Below are positions 16,982 to 27,272 of a DNA stretch of 64,000 bases, piece after piece. The number at the start of each line of letters is the position of its first letter. The first letter of the stretch is position 1. Both the position numbers and the translations under genes were made by a program. The notes under the pieces were generated by a model, which ran no database searches, had not been told where the DNA came from, and was given only the letters and a program-made list of their open reading frames with translations. Source of the stretch: Janthinobacterium sp051380875 (GTDB lineage Bacteria > Pseudomonadota > Gammaproteobacteria > Burkholderiales > Burkholderiaceae_D); contig NZ_JBNYXW010000020.1 of NCBI RefSeq assembly GCF_051380875.1, positions 56,058-120,057 on the forward strand, written 5' to 3'.

Positions 16982-17023
16982 AATATACAGCTTGACACAC
17001 ATAAAACACACACATAATATACA
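16982..17023 (+). promoter_or_regulatory. Sigma-70 promoter of the tetronate operon with flanking AATATACA repeats
   Basis: TTGACA (16992-16997), a 17-bp spacer and TAATAT (17015-17020) make a near-consensus promoter pointing at the MFS gene. The 8-bp motif AATATACA occurs twice, at 16982-16989 just upstream of the -35 box and at 17016-17023 over the -10 box, which would suit a repressor such as the adjacent GntR protein. Promoter boxes are seen directly; the operator role is inference. Confidence 0.7.
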
Positions 17024-17112
17024 TCAATACAAATTTTAGACAAGTTGCCAGCCACCTCCGGTGGACCATAAAAATCCGGCACGGTCGATCCCTTAGTGAT
17101 CAGGAGACAAGC

Positions 17113-18453
17113 ATGGAAGCTTCACCAGTACACCCGCAAGCAATGCCGGGCCAGCCGGCCGGCACCGCCGCAAGCCAGAAAACCATCGACGACGCCGTAT
17201 ACCGCAAGGTCACCTGGCGCATCATCCCCTTCCTCATGCTGTGCTACATCGTCGCGTACCTCGACCGTGTCAACGTGGGTTTTGCCAAGCTGCAAATGCT
17301 GGCCGACCTGCAATTTTCCGAGACCGTGTACGGCCTGGGCGCCGGCGTCTTCTTTCTCGGCTATTTCCTGTTCGAAGTGCCCAGCAACGTGATGCTGCAC
17401 AAGATCGGCGCGCGCGTCTGGATCGCCCGCATCATGATCACCTGGGCCATCATCTCGGGCGCCTTCATGTTCGTCACTACGCCGACCATGTTCTACGTCA
17501 TGCGCTTCCTGCTCGGTATCGCCGAAGCGGGTTTCTTCCCTGGCATCATCCTGTATCTGACCTACTGGTATCCATCTGAACGCCGTGCGCGCATGGTGTG
17601 CACTTTCATGGCCGCCATTCCCGTCGCTGGCCTGATCGGCGGCCCGCTGTCGGGCTGGATCATGGAAACCTTCGCCGGCTGGCATGGTTATGCAGGCTGG
17701 CAGTGGATGTTCGTGCTCGAAGCGATTCCCGCCGTGATCATGGGCGTGGCCGTGCTGCTGTACCTGGACAACAGTATCCGCGCTGCGAAATGGCTGACGG
17801 AAGACGAAAAAGTCATCCTTGAGCAGCGCATCGCCACGGAAGCGAATGGCAAGGTATCGCACCCGTCGATCCGCGCCATGTTTGCCGACCCGCGCATCTG
17901 GCTCATGGCCCTGATTTATTTCTGCTGCGTGATGGGCCAGTATTCGCTGACCTTCTGGCTGCCCAGCCTGATCAAGGCGGCCGGCGTGACGGGCGTGCTC
18001 AATATTGGCATGTTCACGGCGATTCCGTACTCGTTTGCCGTGGTAACGATGATTTTGCTGGGACGCAGCTCGGACAAATACCGCGAACGGCGCTGGCACA
18101 TGGCCATCCCGCTGGTGGTGGGCGCCGCAGCCATCGTCTGTAGCGCGCTGGCTGGCGCCGACAACACGGGTTGGGCCATCTTCTTCCTGACGATCGCCGC
18201 CGGTGGCATCCTGGCCGCCTCGCCCATGTTCTGGAGCTTGCCGACGGCCTTCCTCGGTGGCGTCTCGGCCGCCGCCGGCATCGCCGCCATCAACTCGGTA
18301 GGCAACCTGGCCGGCTTCGCTGCGCCCTACATGATCGGCTCCATCAAGGATATGACCCAATCGACCGACATGGCCATCTACCTGCTGGCGGGCATTCTGG
18401 TGATCGGCGCGGCCATCATCATGCGCGTGCCGGCCAAGCTGGTGAATAAATAA
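17113..18453 (+). CDS. MFS transporter, anion:cation symporter type, probable tetronate importer
   Basis: A 446-residue, 12-helix major facilitator of the ACS branch that includes phthalate, tartrate and galactonate permeases. The N-terminal RKVTWRIIPFLMLCYIVAYL with DRVNVGFAK is the branch signature, and ILYLTYWYPSERRARMV follows helix 4 to 5. AGGAGACAAGC provides the ribosome site before ATG 17113. It is the first gene of the operon and abuts the dehydrogenase gene, so import of D-erythronate and/or L-threonate is the most likely role. Specificity is inferred from context. Confidence 0.88.
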   Translation: MEASPVHPQAMPGQPAGTAASQKTIDDAVYRKVTWRIIPFLMLCYIVAYLDRVNVGFAKLQMLADLQFSETVYGLGAGVFFLGYFLFEVPSNVMLHKIGARVWIARIMITWAIISGAFMFVTTPTMFYVMRFLLGIAEAGFFPGIILYLTYWYPSERRARMVCTFMAAIPVAGLIGGPLSGWIMETFAGWHGYAGWQWMFVLEAIPAVIMGVAVLLYLDNSIRAAKWLTEDEKVILEQRIATEANGKVSHPSIRAMFADPRIWLMALIYFCCVMGQYSLTFWLPSLIKAAGVTGVLNIGMFTAIPYSFAVVTMILLGRSSDKYRERRWHMAIPLVVGAAAIVCSALAGADNTGWAIFFLTIAAGGILAASPMFWSLPTAFLGGVSAAAGIAAINSVGNLAGFAAPYMIGSIKDMTQSTDMAIYLLAGILVIGAAIIMRVPAKLVNK

Positions 18454-18465
18454 GTGGAGCAAACA

Positions 18466-19365
18466 ATGACTGCAATAATCAAAAAAGTTGGCGTGGTAGG
18501 CCTTGGCGCCATGGGCATGGGCATTGCGCAATCCTTGCTGCGCGCCGGCTTTGAAGTGCATGCCTGCGATGTGCGCCCTGAAACCGTGCAAAAGCTGGTC
18601 GATGGCGGCGCCCATGCTGCCGCCTCGCCGGCCGCCCTGGCGGCGCAGGTGCAGGCCTTGCTGATCGTTGTCGTCAATGCGCAGCAGACGGAAACCGTGC
18701 TGTTTGGCGAGCATGGCGCCGCAGCCAATCTGGCGCCGGGCAGCGTGGTGATCGCCTGCGCCACCGTGGCGCCCGAATTTGCCGAAGCGCTCGGGGTGCG
18801 CCTGGCGGCCATGGGCTTGCGTTTCATCGATGCACCCATTTCCGGCGGCGCGGCCAAGGCGGCTGCCGGCGAGATGTCGGTGATGGCGGCCGGCACGCCC
18901 GACGCCTTCGACGCCTGCGCCGGCATCTTTGATGCCATCTGCGCCAAGCTGTATCGCCTGGGCGAACAGCCGGGGCAGGGCTCGAAAGTAAAGATGATCA
19001 ACCAGCTGCTGGCCGGCGTGCATATCGCCGCCGCGGCCGAAGCGATGGCGCTGGGTTTGCGCGCCGGCTGCGACCCGGATGCACTGTACGAAGTGATCTC
19101 GAACAGCGCTGGCAGTTCCTGGATGTTCCAGAACCGCGTGCCGCACATCTTGAAGGGCGACTATACGCCCCTGTCGGCCGTCAACATCTTCGTGAAAGAC
19201 CTGGGCATCGTGCTCGATTACGCGAAAAAAAGCGTCTTCCCCTTGCCCCTGTCGGCCACGGCCCACCAGATGTTCATGCAGGCTTCGGCCGCCGGTTACG
19301 GCGGCGAGGACGACTCTGCAGTCATCAAGCTTTTCCCTGGAATTACATTGCCAGCGAAAGCGTAA
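18466..19365 (+). CDS. ltnD: L-threonate dehydrogenase (beta-hydroxyacid dehydrogenase family)
   Basis: A 299-residue enzyme of the HIBADH/GarR family. The Rossmann loop GLGAMG lies at residues 12-17, the substrate-binding APISGGAAKAAAGEMSVMAA follows, and the catalytic Lys is in GQGSKVKMINQ (Lys176). ATG 18466 is preceded by GGAG, and a GTG at 18454 abuts the MFS stop; the ATG is better. In the DUF1537 pathway described by Zhang and co-workers (2016), LtnD oxidises L-threonate to 2-oxo-tetronate, which OtnI then isomerises. All partner genes are adjacent here, which supports this over other family members. Confidence 0.88.
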   Translation: MTAIIKKVGVVGLGAMGMGIAQSLLRAGFEVHACDVRPETVQKLVDGGAHAAASPAALAAQVQALLIVVVNAQQTETVLFGEHGAAANLAPGSVVIACATVAPEFAEALGVRLAAMGLRFIDAPISGGAAKAAAGEMSVMAAGTPDAFDACAGIFDAICAKLYRLGEQPGQGSKVKMINQLLAGVHIAAAAEAMALGLRAGCDPDALYEVISNSAGSSWMFQNRVPHILKGDYTPLSAVNIFVKDLGIVLDYAKKSVFPLPLSATAHQMFMQASAAGYGGEDDSAVIKLFPGITLPAKA

Positions 19366-19386
19366 CGAATCAAGGAAGGAAGAATC

Positions 19387-20688
19387 ATGACTGTACTACT
19401 GGGATGTATTGCCGACGATTTCACGGGTGGTACCGACCTGGCCGGCATGCTGGTCAAGGCGGGCATGCGCACGGTGCAGCTGATCGGCGTGCCGCAAGGG
19501 CCGCCACCGGCGGACGTTGATGCGGTCGTCATCGCGCTCAAGTCGCGCACGACTGCGTCGGCAGACGCGGTGGCCGAATCGCTGGCCGCGCTGGCCTGGC
19601 TGCAACAGGCCGGATGCCGCCAGTTCTACTTCAAGTACTGCTCCACGTTCGACTCCACGCCGCGCGGCAATATCGGCCCCGTGGCCGAGGCGCTGATGCA
19701 GGCGCTCGACACCGACTTTACGATTGCCTGCCCGGCGTTTCCCGCCAACGGGCGCACCATCTACAAGGGCAATCTGTTTGTCGGCGATGTGCCGCTGGCC
19801 GAATCGGGCATGCGCGACCATCCCTTGACGCCGATGACGGATTCGAACCTGGTGCGCGTGCTGCAGCAGCAGGTGCAGGCGAAAGTGGGCCTGGCCGATT
19901 TCTCCGTGGTGGAAAAAGGCGCGGCTGCCATTGCGCAGCGCTTCACGGACTTGCGCGCGCAAGGCTGCCGCTTCGCCGTCGTCGATGCCGTCTCTAACCG
20001 CGACCTCGAAGCCATCGGCGCAGCCTGCGCCGACTTGAAACTGATTACGGGCGGCTCCGGCATCGCGCTGGGACTGCCGCAGAATTTCCGCCAGCGTGGC
20101 CAGTTGGCGCCATCGAATGCGGGCCAGGCGGGCCGTTTGCCGCCGCCGTCCGGCATGCGCGCCGTGATCTCGGGCAGCTGCTCGGTGGCCACGCAGCAGC
20201 AGGTGGCGCACTTGCGCGAGCGATCACCGTCGTTTCATGTCGATCCCTTGCAGCTCGCTGCTGGCGGCGAGGTGGTCGATGCGGTCGTCGAGCAAGCCCT
20301 GGAGTGGGCCGGTGCACACCTGGCGCAAGGACCAATTCTAATTTATGCCACGGCCACGCCGGATGCCGTGCGCGCCGTGCAGGCGCAGCTGGGCGTGGAA
20401 CGGGCCGGCGCCCTGGTCGAGGAAACCCTGGCCGCCATCGCGCAAGGACTGGTACGCCTGGGTGTGGGCCAGCTGATTGTCGCTGGCGGCGAGACCTCGG
20501 GCGCCGTCGTCAAGGCGCTCGGCGTGGCGGGTTTGCGCATCGGGCCGGAAATCGATCCGGGCGTGCCCTGGACGCAAGCCATGCCCGCACTGGGCGATGA
20601 GGGCGGTGCGCCTTTGCTGCTGGCGCTCAAGTCCGGCAACTTTGGTACGGTCGATTTCTTCAGCAAAGCCTGGGACGTACTGGCATGA
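19387..20688 (+). CDS. otnK: 3-oxo-tetronate kinase (DUF1537 family)
   Basis: A 433-residue four-carbon acid sugar kinase. The N-terminal domain begins LLGCIADDFTGGTDLAGML, the DUF1537 substrate-binding signature with the DDFTG loop, and the C-terminal nucleotide-binding domain has LIVAGGETSGAVVKALGV and RIGPEIDPGVPW. It phosphorylates 3-oxo-tetronate at C4 so that OtnC can decarboxylate it. A GAAGGAAGAATC ribosome site precedes the ATG. Its last codons overlap the otnC start (ATGA, 20685-20688), a classical coupled arrangement. Confidence 0.93.
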   Translation: MTVLLGCIADDFTGGTDLAGMLVKAGMRTVQLIGVPQGPPPADVDAVVIALKSRTTASADAVAESLAALAWLQQAGCRQFYFKYCSTFDSTPRGNIGPVAEALMQALDTDFTIACPAFPANGRTIYKGNLFVGDVPLAESGMRDHPLTPMTDSNLVRVLQQQVQAKVGLADFSVVEKGAAAIAQRFTDLRAQGCRFAVVDAVSNRDLEAIGAACADLKLITGGSGIALGLPQNFRQRGQLAPSNAGQAGRLPPPSGMRAVISGSCSVATQQQVAHLRERSPSFHVDPLQLAAGGEVVDAVVEQALEWAGAHLAQGPILIYATATPDAVRAVQAQLGVERAGALVEETLAAIAQGLVRLGVGQLIVAGGETSGAVVKALGVAGLRIGPEIDPGVPWTQAMPALGDEGGAPLLLALKSGNFGTVDFFSKAWDVLA

Positions 20689-21356
20689 CTACTGCCACCC
20701 CTGCCATCCACACCTCGCCCGAGGAAATGCGCCAGCGCGAGCAGATCGTCGATTTCGGCAGGTCGCTGTTCGAGCGTGGCCTGACGGCCGGTAGCAGCGG
20801 CAATCTGAGCGTGCGCCTGTCCGACGGCTGGCTGCTGACGCCAACGAACGCCAGCCTCGGGCGGCTCGATCCTGCGCAATTGTCCAAGCTCGATTGGGAC
20901 GGCAAATTGATCAGCGGCGCGCAGCCTTCCAAAGAGGCGTTTCTGCACCGCGCCATGTACGAGGAGCGCGGTAGCGCCGGCGCCATCGTGCATCTGCACT
21001 CGACGTATTCGGCGGCCGTGTCCTGCATGTGCGGCTTGAATCATGACGACTGCATTCCGCCGCTGACGCCGTATTTCGTGATGAAGGTGGGGCGCTTGCC
21101 GCTCGTGCCGTACCACCGTCCGGGCGATCCGGCCCTGGCACGGGCGATTGGCGTCATGGCACGCAAGCATTCGGCCGTGCTGTTGGCCAATCACGGTCCC
21201 GTGGTGTCGGGCACGAACCTGGAAGCGGCCGTGTATGCGGCCGAGGAGCTGGAAGAGACGGCCAAGCTGTTCCTGCTGCTGCGCGACGTGCCCACGCGGC
21301 CACTCGATGCAGAGCAGATCCTTGAGCTGAAAAATACATTCAAGCTCGATATATAG
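20685..21356 (+). CDS. otnC: 3-oxo-tetronate 4-phosphate decarboxylase (class II aldolase fold)
   Basis: A 223-residue class II aldolase/adducin protein. Signatures are GLTAGSSGNLSVRL near the N-terminus, the metal-binding HLHSTYSAAVSC, and LLANHGPVVSG. In the tetronate pathway it decarboxylates 3-oxo-tetronate 4-phosphate to dihydroxyacetone phosphate. The ATG overlaps the otnK stop by 4 bp. The family is diverse (fuculose, ribulose and threonine phosphate aldolases), so the specific activity rests on the operon context, which is strong. Confidence 0.9.
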   Translation: MTTATPAIHTSPEEMRQREQIVDFGRSLFERGLTAGSSGNLSVRLSDGWLLTPTNASLGRLDPAQLSKLDWDGKLISGAQPSKEAFLHRAMYEERGSAGAIVHLHSTYSAAVSCMCGLNHDDCIPPLTPYFVMKVGRLPLVPYHRPGDPALARAIGVMARKHSAVLLANHGPVVSGTNLEAAVYAAEELEETAKLFLLLRDVPTRPLDAEQILELKNTFKLDI

Positions 21357-21382
21357 ACCAACAAGTTGCAAGGAGATACCGC

Positions 21383-22165
21383 ATGCCCCGTTTTGCCGCC
21401 AATCTGACCATGATGTTCAACGAAGTCGCCTTCCCGCAGCGCTTTGCCGCAGCGGCGCAAGCGGGCTTCCAGGCCGTCGAATTTCTGTTCCCTTACGATT
21501 ACGCGCCGCAGGAAGTAGCCGGCTGGCTGCGCGAGCACGGTTTGAAAAATGTACTGTTCAACCTGCCGCCGGGAGACTGGGCGGCGGGCGAGCGGGGCAT
21601 TGCCTCGCTGCCGGGCCGCGAAGAAGAATTTCGCGCGGGCGTAGCGCGCGCCATCGAATATGCGCTGGCGCTGGGCACACCGCGCGTGCACATGATGGCC
21701 GGGCTGGTGCCAGAAGGGGCCGATATCGAACTGCACCGCGCCACCTACCTGGCCAACCTGGTTTATGCGGCCAAGGCCGTGGGCGAGCATGGTATTGCGT
21801 TGCTGATCGAACCGATCAACGGGCGCGACATGCCCGGCTACTTCCTCGTCACGCAAGCGCAGGGCCATGCGCTGCGTCTTGAATCGGGCCAGCCCAACGT
21901 CAAGGTGCAGATGGATTTTTACCATACGCAGATCGTCGAGGGTGATATCGCCATGACGTTCAAGAACAACTTCGACGGCATCGGCCACGTACAGATCGCC
22001 AGCGTCCCGGCGCGCAATGAACCGGACGATGGTGAAGTCAATTACCCGTATCTGTTCCGCCTGCTCGATGAGCTGGGCTACGACGGCTGGATCGGCTGCG
22101 AATACCGTCCGCGCGGGCGCACCGAGGATGGCCTCGGCTGGCTCGCCGCATACAACAACAAGTAA
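21383..22165 (+). CDS. otnI: 2-oxo-tetronate isomerase (hydroxypyruvate isomerase family)
   Basis: A 260-residue xylose-isomerase-like TIM barrel related to hydroxypyruvate isomerase. It opens PRFAANLTMMFNEVAFPQRF and continues AAQAGFQAVEFLFPYDY; the metal/acid residues lie in LLIEPINGRDMPGYF, VQMDFYHTQIVEGD and GWIGCEYRPRG. OtnI converts 2-oxo-tetronate from LtnD into 3-oxo-tetronate for OtnK. AAGGAGATACC gives a strong ribosome site. The gap to otnC is 26 bp. Confidence 0.9.
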   Translation: MPRFAANLTMMFNEVAFPQRFAAAAQAGFQAVEFLFPYDYAPQEVAGWLREHGLKNVLFNLPPGDWAAGERGIASLPGREEEFRAGVARAIEYALALGTPRVHMMAGLVPEGADIELHRATYLANLVYAAKAVGEHGIALLIEPINGRDMPGYFLVTQAQGHALRLESGQPNVKVQMDFYHTQIVEGDIAMTFKNNFDGIGHVQIASVPARNEPDDGEVNYPYLFRLLDELGYDGWIGCEYRPRGRTEDGLGWLAAYNNK

Positions 22166-22176
22166 GGAGAGATCAC

Positions 22177-23154
22177 ATGAAAGTATTGATTACCGGCGGC
22201 GCCGGTTTCCTCGGACAGCGCCTGGCGCGCCAGTTGCTGGCGCAAGGCCAGCTGACGGACAGCCATGGCCAATTGCACACGATCAGTGAGCTGGTGCTGG
22301 TCGACGTGGTGCCCGCGCATGATTTCAACGATGCGCGGGTGAAGGTGGTCACGGGCGATATCGCCGACGGCGCCCTGATGCGCGCCACCGTCGATGCGCA
22401 GACGTCCTCGATTTTCCATCTTGCCGCCATCGTCAGCGGCCAGGCGGAAGCCGATTTTGAGCTGGGCATGCGTATCAACCTCGATGCTTCGCGTTTGCTG
22501 CTCGATATCTGCCGCGAACTGGGGCATAAGCCGAAAGTGGTGTTTACCAGCTCGGTGGCCGTCTACGGCGGCAAGCTGCCGGAGGTGGTGCAAGATGCGA
22601 CGGCCCTGAATCCGCAATCGTCGTACGGCGCGCAAAAGGCCATCGGCGAATTGCTGCTCAACGATTACAGCCGCCGTGGCTTTGTCGACGGACGCGTGCT
22701 GCGCCTGCCGACCATCAGCGTGCGTCCTGGCAAGCCGAACAAGGCCGCATCCTCGTTCGCCAGTGGCATCATCCGCGAGCCTTTGAATGGCGAGGCGGCC
22801 GTCTGCCCGGTAGCGACTGATTTGCGCCTGTGGCTGCTGTCGCCGCGCGGCGCCATCGCTTCCCTGATCGCCGGCCATGAACTGGCGGGCGAAGCATTTG
22901 GCGCCAGCCGCACGGTCAACCTGCCGGGCCTGTCCGTCAGCGTGGGCGAGATGATCGCCGCACTGGAGCAGGTGGCCGGCCCCGAGGTGGTAGCGAAGAT
23001 CAGCTACGTGCCCGATGCGGCAGTCGAACGTATCGTCAAGAGCTGGCCCGGCGCCTGGGACACCCGCCGCGCTGAAGCGCTGGGTTTGACGGCCGATGCG
23101 GATTTCGCCGCCATCATCCGTGCCTATATTGACGATACGAAGGCCGTTGCCTAG
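22177..23154 (+). CDS. denD: D-erythronate dehydrogenase (SDR, NAD-dependent epimerase fold)
   Basis: A 325-residue extended SDR. It has the Rossmann motif ITGGAGFLGQRLARQLL at the start and the catalytic YGAQKAIGE (YxxxK) in the middle. DenD oxidises D-erythronate at C3 to 3-oxo-tetronate, entering the pathway directly at OtnK, so the operon can process both the erythro and threo isomers. AAGGAGAGATC provides the ribosome site. It ends the operon; its stop overlaps the stop of the convergent AraC gene by a few bases. Confidence 0.9.
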   Translation: MKVLITGGAGFLGQRLARQLLAQGQLTDSHGQLHTISELVLVDVVPAHDFNDARVKVVTGDIADGALMRATVDAQTSSIFHLAAIVSGQAEADFELGMRINLDASRLLLDICRELGHKPKVVFTSSVAVYGGKLPEVVQDATALNPQSSYGAQKAIGELLLNDYSRRGFVDGRVLRLPTISVRPGKPNKAASSFASGIIREPLNGEAAVCPVATDLRLWLLSPRGAIASLIAGHELAGEAFGASRTVNLPGLSVSVGEMIAALEQVAGPEVVAKISYVPDAAVERIVKSWPGAWDTRRAEALGLTADADFAAIIRAYIDDTKAVA

Positions 23155-23993
23155 GCGAGCCCGGGCAGCTGCGAGCGGCGGTAGTCGAGCGGCGTGCTGC
23201 CCACCAGCGCCGCAAACTGGCGGCTGAAGTGTGCCTGGTCAAAAAAGCCCAGATCATGCGCCAGGCTGGCCAGGTCGGGCGCGCCTGGCTGGGCCAGCCG
23301 CCAGATCGCCTCTTGCAGGCGGTAGCGCTGAATCACCCATTTTGGACTGACCCCGATATAGTTGGCGAACAGGCGCTGCAGCTTGCGCTCGCTGATCGCC
23401 ATTGTTTCACACAGTTGCGCGACGCTGACAGGGCCGTGATGGGCGGCCGCCGCGGCGGCCAGCTGGCCGGCCAGCAGCGCTGCGCCATCAATTTCCGGCA
23501 GTACCTCCAGCAGCATCGCCTGTGCCTGCGCCACCATCGCGCTGTCATCGACTTGCCGCAATACCAGCGCCTCGGCGCGATCAGCCGGCATGCCCAGCAG
23601 TGCATCGACGGTGATCGTGCTGTTGGTAAACGACGCCAGCGGCTGGGCAATGAACGGGCGCAAGCCGCCCGGTGCAAAACGCACGCCCAGTACTTTGCCC
23701 GAGCCTGCCAAAGGCCGATCGAAAGCGCCGCGCACCACGCCATGGATGGCGGTGCGGCCCGCATCGAAAACCAGATGAGCGTTCGGATACGGCAGCACGC
23801 GCTGCGTTTCGGGCGCGCGGTCCCGAAAGTCCCATTCAACCACCCAGAAGTAATCGACAAACGGCGCCAGCGCGGCCGTGGGCGGATAGGTCGCCAGCCG
23901 TATCCGGCGCGCCGTGGCGCGCGGATCGACGATGCCCTTGGGCGTATCTTCGCGCTCTGCAAGCACATTGCTGCGGTTGTCGGTTTTATCCAA
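23151..23993 (-). CDS. AraC-family regulator with DUF6597-type N-terminus
   Basis: A 280-residue regulator. The N-terminal part (YPPTAALAPFVDYFWVVEWD, GVRFAPGGLRPFIAQPLASF) is the sensor-like domain found in many AraC proteins annotated DUF6597. The C-terminal HTH_18 region includes VAQLCETMAISERKLQRLF and LASLAHDLGFFDQAHFSRQF. It points toward denD tail-to-tail and away from the DUF3224 gene (56 bp between starts), which is its more likely target. Ligand unknown. Confidence 0.87.
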   Translation of the reverse strand: MDKTDNRSNVLAEREDTPKGIVDPRATARRIRLATYPPTAALAPFVDYFWVVEWDFRDRAPETQRVLPYPNAHLVFDAGRTAIHGVVRGAFDRPLAGSGKVLGVRFAPGGLRPFIAQPLASFTNSTITVDALLGMPADRAEALVLRQVDDSAMVAQAQAMLLEVLPEIDGAALLAGQLAAAAAAHHGPVSVAQLCETMAISERKLQRLFANYIGVSPKWVIQRYRLQEAIWRLAQPGAPDLASLAHDLGFFDQAHFSRQFAALVGSTPLDYRRSQLPGLA

Positions 23994-24049
23994 TATTGAT
24001 CTCGCACGTGGCGTTATGGTGGCGTTCTCGCATTGACTGAAGGACGATC

Positions 24050-24565
24050 ATGAAATCGCACAGCGTAGTAGTGGGCCCGATGCTGGGCTTGATGTTGGCC
24101 GGCTATTGTCATTTTTCGGCGCCCGCCATCGCGGCGCCGTCCACACAAGGAAATCATCGCATGAGTACACGTGTTTCGGGAAATTTTAGCATCACCATGA
24201 CGCCGGCGGCTACGCCGCAACGTTCGGGGCGCACGGCGTTGGGCAGGGTACTGCTGGACAAGGTCTACACGGGCGAACTGGCTGCCACGGCCAGCGGGGA
24301 GATGCTCAGTGCCGTTACCGATACCAAAGGCGCGGCCGGCTATGTCGCCATGGAAGCCATTACGGGCGTTTTGCAGGGCAGGCAGGGCAGTTTCGTGGTG
24401 CAGCATGCGGGCACGATGGCCGACGGCAAACAGGAGCTGGCCATCGTGATCGTGCCGCATTCCGGCACGGGGCAACTCACGGGCATCAGGGGGACGATGG
24501 TGATTCGCATCGAGGGTGGCCAGCATTTCTACGACCTCGACTATTCGTTGCCAGCGTCAGAGTAA
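24050..24565 (+). CDS. DUF3224-domain protein with possible signal peptide
   Basis: A 171-residue product. The DUF3224 domain starts near MSTRVSGNFSITMTPA and runs through GYVAMEAITGVLQGRQGSFV and LTGIRGTMVIRIEGGQHFYD, a small lipocalin-like beta barrel of unknown function. The first 38 residues look like a weak export signal (GPMLGLMLAGYCHFSAPAIA). A second ATG at 24161, preceded by AAGGAAATCATCGC, would start exactly at the domain and gives a 134-residue cytosolic form; this second start may be the real one. It lies divergent to the AraC regulator, and upstream of a degraded hydrolase. Confidence 0.75.
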   Translation: MKSHSVVVGPMLGLMLAGYCHFSAPAIAAPSTQGNHRMSTRVSGNFSITMTPAATPQRSGRTALGRVLLDKVYTGELAATASGEMLSAVTDTKGAAGYVAMEAITGVLQGRQGSFVVQHAGTMADGKQELAIVIVPHSGTGQLTGIRGTMVIRIEGGQHFYDLDYSLPASE

Positions 24566-24583
24566 GCCGTTTGACGCAGGTGA

Positions 24584-25060
24584 CGATTCCCCTTATCGAT
24601 TGCCGGCCCGGGCAGCGCGCTCGATGACATCTTGCGCATGCAATTGAAGCCGCGCCTGCCACCCGAGCTGTATCAGCAAAACGAGCGCATCCTGCTGGCG
24701 CTGAAACAGGGCGCGCTGGTGCCGGACGTGCCGCCTGCCTTGCTGGCGCTGTACCGGCCTTCGGTACAGCCGTATTTGATCTCGTCGTTGAAATACGCAC
24801 CGCGCGACACGGTCGCCAGGCTGCGCATGCCGGTGCTGATCGTACAGGGAACGACCGATCTTCAGGTCTCCGTCGCCGATGCGCAGGCCTTGTCGGCTGC
24901 TGCGCCATCGGCCAGGCTGCTCGTCGTGCCAGGCATGAACCATGTGCTGAAGATGGTGAGCGGCGACCAGGCGCTGCAGATGCCGTCCTACAGTAATCCC
25001 GAACTGCCGCTCGCTCTCGGGCTGGCCGAGGCGCTGGCGGCGTTTGTGCTGGCGCCCTGA
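24584..25060 (+). pseudogene. Alpha/beta hydrolase remnant, N-terminal half lost
   Basis: The open frame begins right after a stop (24581-24583) and encodes only the C-terminal half of a Bem46/lysophospholipase-like hydrolase: IAGPGSALDDILRMQL resembles the segment after the oxyanion strand, followed by MPVLIVQGTTDLQVSVADA (acid residue) and LVVPGMNHVLKM (catalytic His). The nucleophile GxSxG elbow and the first strands are missing, and the preceding 20 bp after the DUF3224 stop hold no trace of them. The listed TTG start at 24632 has no ribosome site. It is most likely a deletion remnant. Confidence 0.7.
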
Positions 25061-25072
25061 CGACCCTGGACC

Positions 25073-27160
<2,088 letters not shown>

Positions 27161-27272
27161 GTGAATCAGACCTTTGTTAGAATAGTGCTCTGCTGGCGGC
27201 CCTGGCGTTGTATTCAGGGGCGCTGTTTACAACTCCGCTGTGAACCTGCTTCCAATCGAATCCAATCTTATC

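Noticed and set aside
27161..27272. LexA box between uvrB and the aminotransferase gene
   Set aside because: I looked for CTG-N10-CAG on both strands and found no AT-rich match.
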